Below the pieces are notes generated by a model, which did no database searches, was not told where the DNA came from, and worked only from the letters and a program-made list of their open reading frames with translations. 35,666 nt of DNA from an uncultured Prevotellaceae bacterium (GTDB lineage: Bacteria; Bacteroidota; Bacteroidia; Bacteroidales; Bacteroidaceae): assembly GCA_900316975.1 (NCBI GenBank), contig ONFA01000023.1:1-35666 (forward strand), written 5' to 3'. Made by a program: the position numbers and the translations under genes. Shown one piece after another: positions 28,742 to 35,666 of this stretch. Every line of letters starts with the position of its first letter. The stretch's first letter is position 1.

Positions 28742-30292
28742 TCACTTAATCACCGTGATGCGACCCTGTGGCTTCGCATACTCCTGACCAATGTGCCCAT
28801 TCAGACGTTGCTCAATATATTCGATGAACACATCGCTGTAAGTCTTCTTGGTTTCAAGCACGATGGGGCATCCCTGCAAGGTATTGTGCAGTCCCCCATC
28901 CGTCACACAATACTTCGTCGTGGCAATCTTATAGGTACGCTCTGGGTTGATGGGCTCATAGTGCTGAGTGGCGCCATTCAACACTTGCACATCGCTGACA
29001 CTGTGGTCTTTCACCTTGGTGGTGAACTTCAAGCCCGACACCTGCGGGAACTGTCCATCAGGTTTCGGCAGGAAACTGACAAGTTTCTTAAGCATCTCGA
29101 TGATGGTGCTACCCTTCACCTCAGCCACCACGATATAATTGTCGTAGGGCAACAATGTGAGCAAATCCCCATAAGTATAGTCACCCGTCTTCTTCAGTTC
29201 GTTGCGGATGCTGCCACTGTTGAGCACAGCAATGTCAGACCCCGTCATCAGTCGGTAAGCATCCGTCACGATGTCACCAGCATTTGTCTCCCCCATACGG
29301 GCAACCTCATTACCCGCATCATCAAGGATACGCAAAGGCACCTCGCTGTTGCAAATCACACGGCTTGTCTGTGCCTCCAGCATGGCATGGATGCTATCAG
29401 TCACCTGTGCCACATAAGCATTCTTCTCCTTCACGCTCTCAATAGGAATCAGCGAAGTGGTCATCTTTCCGTCAGGTGTGATGAGCAACTTGCCTATATT
29501 TGCGAATTTCGTGCCCGTCTGAGTCACCACAATAGGCTTGCCCACCTTGTTCACCACCGTGTCAGCCACTATCACAGCATGGCTATGACCGTCCAGCACA
29601 ATGTCAATGTCTTTCGTGTTCGCCACCGTCAAATGCGAGTCCGAGTTGCGGTTCGTCTCCTCCTCGCCCAAATGAGAATCCACAATCACATAGTCAGCGC
29701 CAGCCCTTCTTGCCTCGTCCACCGCACGTTGCAACTGCACAGCGATGTCCTCATGCTGTAAGTCGTAGATGAGATTGCCCTCATCATCACGGAACGCATA
29801 CGCTTCCGTGTCCAACGACGTAGGCGTGGTCACACCGACAAAAGCAATACGCTTATTGCCCAAACGCTTCATCACGTAAGGAGCAAACACCGAGCGTTCC
29901 ATCTTCACGTCATAGAGATTGCAACAGACTACCGGCACCGGCACCTGACGCAGCAACTGGAACATACGCTCCATGCCATAGTCAAACTCATGGTTACCCA
30001 TCGTGATGGCATCATACCCCACAGCCTTCATCACATCCACCACATACTGTCCCTTCGAAATGGCACCCACCGTCATGCCCTGCACATAATCACCATTCGA
30101 CACCAGCACCACATACGCCGTGTCAGCAATCGCATCACGCAATCCAGCCAGTTTTGCATAGCCATCCACTGCGCAATGCACATCATTCTCATAGAGCACC
30201 ACAATGCTCTTGTCCTGCCGTGTCTGCGCCTGCACAGAAACCACAGACAACAAACAACACGACATCAGTAAAAACTTCAAACAATTTTTCAT
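28742..30292 (-). CDS. Secreted 5'-nucleotidase/2',3'-cyclic phosphodiesterase (UshA type)
   Basis: This 516-aa periplasmic phosphatase removes phosphate from nucleotides for salvage. A signal peptide (MKNCLKFLLMSCCLL, cut near VQA-QTR) precedes the metallophosphatase domain. That domain contains YENDVHC, NGDYVQG, GNHEFDYG and DGHSHAV, with the expected metal-binding His and Asp. The C-terminal 5'-nucleotidase domain includes NSGSIRN, TLLPYDN and ITVIK at the end. I chose the ATG at 30292, with AGGAAG upstream, over a TTG at 30313. It resembles UshA-like enzymes and could also be a bifunctional cyclic phosphodiesterase. Confidence 0.85.
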   Translation of the reverse strand: MKNCLKFLLMSCCLLSVVSVQAQTRQDKSIVVLYENDVHCAVDGYAKLAGLRDAIADTAYVVLVSNGDYVQGMTVGAISKGQYVVDVMKAVGYDAITMGNHEFDYGMERMFQLLRQVPVPVVCCNLYDVKMERSVFAPYVMKRLGNKRIAFVGVTTPTSLDTEAYAFRDDEGNLIYDLQHEDIAVQLQRAVDEARRAGADYVIVDSHLGEEETNRNSDSHLTVANTKDIDIVLDGHSHAVIVADTVVNKVGKPIVVTQTGTKFANIGKLLITPDGKMTTSLIPIESVKEKNAYVAQVTDSIHAMLEAQTSRVICNSEVPLRILDDAGNEVARMGETNAGDIVTDAYRLMTGSDIAVLNSGSIRNELKKTGDYTYGDLLTLLPYDNYIVVAEVKGSTIIEMLKKLVSFLPKPDGQFPQVSGLKFTTKVKDHSVSDVQVLNGATQHYEPINPERTYKIATTKYCVTDGGLHNTLQGCPIVLETKKTYSDVFIEYIEQRLNGHIGQEYAKPQGRITVIK

Positions 30293-30321
30293 GATTTTCT
30301 TCTTCCTAATCAAAATTTTGG

Positions 30322-30329
30322 CAAAGATA
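30322..30329 (-). promoter_or_regulatory. Minus-strand -7 box TATCTTTG for the 5'-nucleotidase
   Basis: The plus strand reads CAAAGATA, an exact TAnnTTTG on the minus strand, 29 bases before the start codon. No -33 element is obvious. Confidence 0.5.
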
Positions 30330-30337
30330 CAAATTTT

Positions 30338-30379
30338 AATTCACAATTCACCACGTGCAATTCATAATTGGCAATTATT
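30338..30379. repeat. Heptamer array (AATTCAC family)
   Basis: Six consecutive 7-mers: AATTCAC, AATTCAC, CACGTGC, AATTCAT, AATTGGC and AATTATT. It lies between the two divergent -7 boxes at 30322 and 30414, close to both promoters. Confidence 0.65.
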
Positions 30380-30389
30380 TTTTATTTCA

Positions 30390-30421
30390 TTTCAAATTAT
30401 GAATTAAATTTCGTATCTTTG
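30390..30421 (+). promoter_or_regulatory. Promoter of the GH51 gene
   Basis: TATCTTTG at 30414-30421 is a perfect -7 box. TTTC at 30390-30393 lies 20 bases upstream, one base off the -33 TTTG. The leader to the ATG at 30468 is about 40 nt. Confidence 0.55.
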
Positions 30422-30467
30422 TCCCCGATAAACTTTATTAACGACATCTAAATAATTAACTGACTTT

Positions 30468-32471
30468 ATGAGAAAACTATTTTCAATGCTTACTGCACTT
30501 GCCATGGCTGGTGGGATGGCAGCACAGACACACACTTTCGACATCAACACATCGAAAGTGGGAGGTCCGATCCCATCCACCATGTACGGCATCTTTTTCG
30601 AAGACATCAACTATGCAGCCGATGGCGGCCTGTATGGCGAATTGGTGAAGAACCGTTCGTTCGAGTTCCCCAACAACTTTGCAGGCTGGGACATCTCAGG
30701 CAAAGTGACACTGAAAGACGATGGTCCCTTCAACAAAAACCCCCACTACGTGCGCCTGGCACCCTCTGGACACAACGACAAGCACACCATGATTGAGAAC
30801 CACGGTTTCTTCGGCATGGGCGTGAAGGAAGGTGCCGAATACCGCTTCTCCGTGTGGGCTCGCGTACCCGATGGCGGCACAGCCAAACTTTGGATAGACC
30901 TTGTCGATAATGCCACCATGAGCGACGACCAGAAGCTGGGCAATGTCGGCGTGGAAGTAAGCGGCAAGGAGTGGAAGAAATACACTGCCTTCGTAAAGCC
31001 CAACAAAACATTTGCCAAAGCTCATTTGCGCATTTGGGGCGACAGCAAAGTGACCACCGACGTGGAACATGTGAGCCTCTTTCCTGTTGACACCTATAAG
31101 GGCCACGAGAACGGTATGCGTAAAGACCTGGCTGAGAGCCTCGAGCAACTGCACCCAGGCGTGTTCCGTTTCCCAGGCGGATGTATTGTGGAGGGCACCG
31201 ACCTTGCCACACGTTATCAGTGGAAAAACTCTGTAGGTCCCGTGGAGAATCGTCCATTGAACGAGAACCGTTGGCACTACACCTTCACACATCGCTATTT
31301 CCCCGACTACTTCCAGTCCTATGGTCTTGGCTTCTTCGAATACTTCCAACTCTCCGAAGAGATTGGTGCAGAGCCACTGCCCGTCGTGAGTGTAGGTCTC
31401 TCCTGTGAGTTTCAGAACGGCGCCAACCGCAGCGATGCTCATGTGCCCGTTGACCAGTTGCAGCCCTACATCGACGACGTGCTCGACCTCATTGAGTTTG
31501 CCAATGGTGACCCTGCCAAGAATTCTTGGGCAAAACTCCGTGCCGACATGGGACACCCTGCCCCCTTCAACCTCAAGTATGTAGGTATTGGCAACGAGCA
31601 GTGGGGAGCCATCTATCCCGAAAACCTCAAACCCTTCGTAGAGCAAGTGCGCAAGAAGTACCCCAACATCAAGATTGTAGGCACCAGCGGTCCCGACTCT
31701 GAAGGAAAAGAATTTGAATATCTCTGGCCTGAAATGCGCAAGATTGGAGCCGACCTCGTTGACGAGCACTACTACCGCAACGAACAGTGGTTCCTCGGCA
31801 CCCCCGAAGCCAAGCAACGTTGGGGCAACTGCGGTGCCAACCGCTACGACAGCTATCCACGCAAAGGTCCAAAGGTGTTTGCTGGCGAATATGCATGCCA
31901 CGGAGCAGGAAAGAAGTGGAACCACTTCAATGCAGCCCTGATGGAAGCCGCATTCATGACCGGTCTGGAACGCAATGCCGACGTGGTGGAGATGGCAACT
32001 TACGCACCCCTCTTTGCCCATGTGGAAGGTTGGCAGTGGCGTCCCGATGCTATCTGGTACGACAACCTGCGCAAGTTCAACTCCTGCGCTTACTACGTGC
32101 AGCAACTCTACTCGCTCAACAAGGGAACCAACATGCTCACCCTCACCATGAACGGTAAGGCGGTGGCAGGCAATCCCGACCAAGACGGGCTCTTTGCATC
32201 GGCAGTGTTTGACAAGAACACGAACGAGGTCATTGTGAAGGTGGTGAACACCAGCGACAAGCAACAGGAAGTGATATTCAACCTCAAGGGCATGAAGGGC
32301 GTTCACGCTACTGAAGTGATCACCTTCCACAGCGACAATCTCACGGCAGAGAACACCCTCGAAGAGCCCACGAAGATCATTCCCCGAACCTCTTCACACA
32401 CACTGGAAACTCCCGCACAAAAAGTGACCGTTCCAGCACATACATTTAATGTGTATAAGATTAAGAAATAA
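30468..32471 (+). CDS. Alpha-L-arabinofuranosidase, GH51 type
   Basis: This 667-aa secreted enzyme releases arabinose from arabinan or arabinoxylan. A signal peptide (MRKLFSMLTALAMAGGMAAQ) is followed by GPIPSTMYGIFFEDINYAADGG, a GH51 hallmark. Residues about 65-205 look like an inserted carbohydrate-binding domain. The catalytic barrel carries the acid/base Glu377 in GIGNEQWG and the nucleophile Glu474 in VFAGEYACH. A beta-sandwich domain closes the protein. There is no SusC/SusD pair beside it, so it is not in a classical polysaccharide locus here. DUF362 and a TonB receptor follow, but their relation to it is unclear. Confidence 0.88.
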   Translation: MRKLFSMLTALAMAGGMAAQTHTFDINTSKVGGPIPSTMYGIFFEDINYAADGGLYGELVKNRSFEFPNNFAGWDISGKVTLKDDGPFNKNPHYVRLAPSGHNDKHTMIENHGFFGMGVKEGAEYRFSVWARVPDGGTAKLWIDLVDNATMSDDQKLGNVGVEVSGKEWKKYTAFVKPNKTFAKAHLRIWGDSKVTTDVEHVSLFPVDTYKGHENGMRKDLAESLEQLHPGVFRFPGGCIVEGTDLATRYQWKNSVGPVENRPLNENRWHYTFTHRYFPDYFQSYGLGFFEYFQLSEEIGAEPLPVVSVGLSCEFQNGANRSDAHVPVDQLQPYIDDVLDLIEFANGDPAKNSWAKLRADMGHPAPFNLKYVGIGNEQWGAIYPENLKPFVEQVRKKYPNIKIVGTSGPDSEGKEFEYLWPEMRKIGADLVDEHYYRNEQWFLGTPEAKQRWGNCGANRYDSYPRKGPKVFAGEYACHGAGKKWNHFNAALMEAAFMTGLERNADVVEMATYAPLFAHVEGWQWRPDAIWYDNLRKFNSCAYYVQQLYSLNKGTNMLTLTMNGKAVAGNPDQDGLFASAVFDKNTNEVIVKVVNTSDKQQEVIFNLKGMKGVHATEVITFHSDNLTAENTLEEPTKIIPRTSSHTLETPAQKVTVPAHTFNVYKIKK

Positions 32472-32519
32472 CTGACCCACACATAAGGCCATTTCCAACC
32501 AGAAACATCGATTGAATCA

Positions 32520-33482
32520 ATGAAAAAACTCATTTCCATCATTGCGTTAGCCCTCCCCCTATGGGGACTGGCGGGCTCCGCACAAGCACAACAAGCAAAG
32601 GTGTATTTCACCAAAGAAATCACCCCTGAATCATTAGTAAAAATCTACGATGCCCTTGGCGTGAAAGCACATGGACAAGTGGCTGTAAAAATCAGCACAG
32701 GCGAAAGCGGTGGCAACAACTACCTCAAGCCACCACTCATCCGCAACCTCGTTGAGAAAGTGGATGGCACCATCGTTGAGTGCTGCACCGCCTATGGTGG
32801 CAGCCGACAAGATGTGAAGAAACACTGGGCAACCATCCATGAACATGGTTTCGACAGCATCTTCCGTGTCGATATCATGGACGAAGAAGGAGACATGCAG
32901 ATACCTGTCAAGGACAGCACATGGATCAAGTACGACATTGTGGGCAACCACCTCAACAAATACGACTTCTGCATCAACCTTGCCCACTTCAAGGGGCACA
33001 TGATGGGTGGCTTCGGAGGTGTGCTGAAAAATCAGAGCATCGGCTTTGCCTCCACCGCCGGAAAAGCATACATCCATTCCCACGGTGTGACCAGCAAAAC
33101 ACCCGACGCATGGCAGCACACCCAACCGCAGGATGCCTTCCTTGAGAGTATGGCAGCCGCTGCACAGGCAGTAGCCGACCACTTCGGCAAGGGCAACATC
33201 GTCTATATCAATGTGCTCAACAACATCTCCATCGACTGTGACTGTGACGCCCATCCACATGCACCAGAGATTCAGGACATCGGCATCGTAGCCTCCACAG
33301 ACCCTATCGCTTGTGACCGTGCTGCCTATGACCTCATCTATCAGGTGAAGAAGGACGACAACAACAACCCCGACCCGCTCAAACAGCGCATCGAGCGTCA
33401 GCATGGCATCCACATCGTGGAGCATGGCGAGAAAATTGGCATGGGCACCAGCAACTACAAGTTGGTGAGTCTTGACAAATAA
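32520..33482 (+). CDS. Periplasmic DUF362 protein without ferredoxin domain
   Basis: This 320-aa protein begins with a signal peptide (cut near AQA-QQA) and is covered by a DUF362 domain. Its signatures are KISTGESGGNNYL, INLAHFKGHMMGGFGG and IGIVASTDPIACDRAAYDL. A CDCD motif preceding HPHAPEIQDIG replaces the cysteine segment known from the family. Other DUF362 proteins often end in a 4Fe-4S ferredoxin domain with CxxCxxC motifs, and this one has none. The reaction is unknown. It is 48 bases after the GH51 gene and 19 bases before the TonB receptor, so probably co-transcribed with the receptor. An iron or cofactor-linked role is a guess from context. Confidence 0.8.
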   Translation: MKKLISIIALALPLWGLAGSAQAQQAKVYFTKEITPESLVKIYDALGVKAHGQVAVKISTGESGGNNYLKPPLIRNLVEKVDGTIVECCTAYGGSRQDVKKHWATIHEHGFDSIFRVDIMDEEGDMQIPVKDSTWIKYDIVGNHLNKYDFCINLAHFKGHMMGGFGGVLKNQSIGFASTAGKAYIHSHGVTSKTPDAWQHTQPQDAFLESMAAAAQAVADHFGKGNIVYINVLNNISIDCDCDAHPHAPEIQDIGIVASTDPIACDRAAYDLIYQVKKDDNNNPDPLKQRIERQHGIHIVEHGEKIGMGTSNYKLVSLDK

Positions 33483-33501
33483 CCCCTAACAACACAACAA
33501 C

Positions 33502-35382
33502 ATGAACAAAACCATCCTATTGACAGCCGTTGCCTTGGCAACGACTGTCTTTGTGAATGCACAGGAGCCCAGCAGCGAACTGCAAGACGTGGTCGTCACG
33601 GGCACCCGAAACGCGACAGACATACGCCACCTCCCCCTCACGGTGACCACCATCGGCAATGAGAAACTCAACGAGCAGTTCCGCACTTCCGTACTGCCCA
33701 CCGTCATGGAACAGACCCCCGGACTCTTCACCACCAGCCGAGGCATCCTGGGCTATGGTGTGAGCACAGGAGCTGCAGGCAGCCTGAAAGTGCGCGGTGT
33801 GGGCAGCGGTGCCCAGCTCCTCGTGCTCATTGACGGGCAGCCTCAGTATGCAGGACTCATGGGGCACCCCATCCCCGATGCCTATCAGACCATGATGACA
33901 GAAAAAGTGGAAGTGCTGCGTGGTCCCGCCTCCCTGCTCTACGGCAGCAATGCCATGGCAGGTGTGGTCAATATCGTGACCCGACAGATGAACACCGATG
34001 GCGTGAAGACCGACGTGCAGCTCCAAGGCGGCAGTTATGGCACCTTCAGTACCGATGCCACCAACCGCATGAAGTTCGGCAAGTTCACCAGTATCGTAGG
34101 TGCACAGTATCAACGCACAGATGGGCACCGCACCAACTCCAAGTTTGAACAGTTGGGCGGATACCTGAAGTTAGGCTATGACTTTTCCGACAAATGGAAG
34201 GCATTGGGTGACATCAATGTGACCCACTTCAACAGCAGTAACCCTGGTCCCGTGAGCAAACCGCTCATCGACAACGACATGAAAATCACCCGTGGTCTGG
34301 CAAGTGTGAGCATACTCAACCATTACGGATGGACCAGCGGCGCACTCCGTGCATACCTCGATTGGGGACACCACAACATTGACGATGGCTACACCGCTGA
34401 TGGCACCCCAAAGACCTATCTCTACAAGCATAACGACTACATCGGTGGACTGACCTGGCATCAGATATTCACTCTTTTTGCAGGCAACACAACCACCTTC
34501 GGTGTAGATTGGCAACACTTTGGCGGTTCGGCATGGAACGCTGACAAAACCACTGGCAAAAAGACCCACCTGACCAAAGACAAGGACGGCAACATCGTGG
34601 AGAAGCAGCATGCCGACGAAGTGGCTGGATATATCGACTTCCGCCAAGCCATCACCTCTTGGCTCACCGCCGATGCAGGTCTGCGTCTTGACCACCACTC
34701 TGTCATCGGCACCGAACTTGTACCACAAGGTGGACTCTCCTTCCACCTGACCCCCACCGCCGACCTCAAGGCTCTCGTCAGCAAAGGTTTCCGCAACCCC
34801 ATCATCCGCGAGATGTACATGTTTCCGCCAGCCACCACCGACCTCAAGCCCGAGCGCATGATGAACTACGAACTCTCCTTCACCCAGCGTATCAACGGCA
34901 GAGGACACTTCGGTGCCAACCTCTTCTACATCAAGGGGGACAACCTCATCAGCACCACCCGCATTGACGGCAAGCCCCGCAACGTGAACACTGGTGATTT
35001 TGAGAACTGGGGCTTGGAACTCACGGGGGACTGCCGCATCGACCGTCACTGGAGTCTTAACGGTAATTACTCCTTCCTCCACATGAACACCCCCATCGAA
35101 GGTGCTCCCGAAGGCAAACTCTACATCGGAGCCAACTACCGTCAAGGCAAATGGGCTGTGGCAGCAGGACTCCAGAACATCAGCGGACTCTACATCACCA
35201 CAGGAGCCGACGAAGAGAAAGAGAATTACACCTTGCTCAATGCTACCGTCAGTTACCAAGTGGCACCCATCGCCACCCTCTTCGTCAAGGGTGACAATAT
35301 CCTCGCCGAGCAATACCAGACCTACGCTGGCTTCCCCATGCCCAAGGCAACCTTCATGGGTGGTGTAAAAATGAGTTTCTAA
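33502..35382 (+). CDS. TonB-dependent outer-membrane receptor (small, BtuB/FepA-like)
   Basis: This 626-aa protein has a signal peptide (MNKTILLTAVALATTVFVNA), a TonB box ELQDVVVTG at about 26-34, a plug domain (about 40-155, with LKVRGVGSGAQLLVLIDGQP and EVLRGPASLLYGSNAMAGVVNIVT) and a beta-barrel ending in Phe. It has no SusC-type extra N-terminal domain and is much shorter than SusC proteins, so it resembles the metal, haem, cobalamin or siderophore receptors. It imports a ligand with energy from TonB. DUF362 lies 19 bases upstream, which suggests a linked substrate. The ligand cannot be told from sequence. Confidence 0.88.
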   Translation: MNKTILLTAVALATTVFVNAQEPSSELQDVVVTGTRNATDIRHLPLTVTTIGNEKLNEQFRTSVLPTVMEQTPGLFTTSRGILGYGVSTGAAGSLKVRGVGSGAQLLVLIDGQPQYAGLMGHPIPDAYQTMMTEKVEVLRGPASLLYGSNAMAGVVNIVTRQMNTDGVKTDVQLQGGSYGTFSTDATNRMKFGKFTSIVGAQYQRTDGHRTNSKFEQLGGYLKLGYDFSDKWKALGDINVTHFNSSNPGPVSKPLIDNDMKITRGLASVSILNHYGWTSGALRAYLDWGHHNIDDGYTADGTPKTYLYKHNDYIGGLTWHQIFTLFAGNTTTFGVDWQHFGGSAWNADKTTGKKTHLTKDKDGNIVEKQHADEVAGYIDFRQAITSWLTADAGLRLDHHSVIGTELVPQGGLSFHLTPTADLKALVSKGFRNPIIREMYMFPPATTDLKPERMMNYELSFTQRINGRGHFGANLFYIKGDNLISTTRIDGKPRNVNTGDFENWGLELTGDCRIDRHWSLNGNYSFLHMNTPIEGAPEGKLYIGANYRQGKWAVAAGLQNISGLYITTGADEEKENYTLLNATVSYQVAPIATLFVKGDNILAEQYQTYAGFPMPKATFMGGVKMSF

Positions 35383-35666
35383 AACAAAACCTTGTGACAG
35401 AGGAAATAGGGGAAGAAAGAACTTTCCAATCCGTTTTAGCGTTTCGTGTTTGAGTGAAAAACAATGCATTTTTTCGCAAAAATCTGCAATCTTTTATATC
35501 AACGTGAATTCGCCGGAAACTACAAATAATTTAATTCATGAAAAATTTGTGGTTAATTCATGATAATTTAACGTCAGTTCGATGAATTCCAACAAAAATA
35601 ATTTATGACTCAAATTTCGGATATATTTTTACAACGGATTGCACGGATTATACGGATTTTTCGTCG
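35383..35666. other. Downstream gene-free region with dispersed repeats
   Basis: No coding sequence is seen. It holds the second copy of the 47-bp repeat (35501-35547, minus orientation, 42 of 47 identical to 96-142) and related words such as TTAATTCATGATAATT just after it. A 9-bp-period repeat ACGGATT-GC, ACGGATT-AT, ACGGATT lies at 35634-35660 and may continue beyond the window edge. No terminator hairpin is obvious after the TonB receptor. Confidence 0.6.

Noticed and set aside
30696..32330. Minus-strand frame of 544 codons over the GH51 gene
   Set aside because: It is antisense to a gene with intact catalytic motifs and has no domain of its own.
34171..35469. Minus-strand frame of 432 codons over the TonB receptor gene
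   Set aside because: It is a shadow of the receptor codon bias. No domain or start signal is visible.
1..35666. CRISPR array, tRNA, rRNA or prophage genes
   Set aside because: I looked for regular spacer-repeat units, tRNA TpsiC arms and phage or transposase motifs and found none that stand up. The short-period arrays are far too short in period for CRISPR.

Overview
The window looks like a chromosomal segment from a gut or rumen Bacteroidales, most likely a Prevotella-type organism. I infer this from several signs. Promoters carry the Bacteroidetes -7 box TAnnTTTG, sometimes with a TTTG- or TTTC-like -33 box. Most starts lack a Shine-Dalgarno. Several families are typical of the order: DUF4827, DUF4924, RprX/RprY, the GTPase-defective EF-G paralogue and a TonB-dependent receptor. 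No rRNA, tRNA, CRISPR array, prophage or intact insertion sequence was seen.

Layout. 1-666 is a gene-free, repeat-bearing stretch. 667-2130 (-) is a DUF1846 protein. 2322-6630 (+) holds an NfeD/YqiJ-like membrane protein, a flotillin, a DUF4827 lipoprotein and phosphoglucosamine mutase, a membrane/envelope group closed by an 18-bp stem terminator. 6879-7847 (-) is a ROK sugar kinase. 7973-17353 (+) is a long co-directional run: secreted esterase, asparaginase, LysE exporter, DUF4924, RfbD, RF3, threonylcarbamoyl-AMP synthase, ClC and Fmt. 17481-18074 (+) is an ECF sigma factor. 18277-18480 (-) is a tiny heptad-repeat lipoprotein. 18787-19905 (+) is a TlpA-like lipoprotein that overlaps hemW (-) tail to tail. 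21175-23334 (+) is an EF-G2-type factor with a degenerate GTPase centre, followed by an unnamed proline-rich membrane protein. 24616-26957 (+) is the RprX/RprY two-component pair. 27048-27227 (-) is a 59-aa two-helix membrane protein. 27452-28650 (+) is rpsF-rpsR-rplI. 28742-30292 (-) is a secreted 5'-nucleotidase. 30468-35382 (+) is a GH51 arabinofuranosidase, a periplasmic DUF362 protein and a small TonB-dependent receptor.

The genes are mostly core envelope, translation and nutrient functions. The less ordinary material is between and inside them. Seven intergenic loci carry tandem repeats of exactly 7 bp with a different consensus at each locus. A 124-bp palindromic element is translated in frame inside DUF4924, and a fragment of it forms the flotillin tail. 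A 69-bp array of CGAYGTCG octamers has a 23-bp period and follows the glmM terminator. A perfect 49-bp palindrome lies at 148-196. Two 47-bp copies of a dispersed repeat, in opposite orientation, lie near the two ends of the window. I see no clearly new multi-gene defence or biosynthetic system. The heptamer arrays and the translated palindrome are the best candidates for something undescribed.
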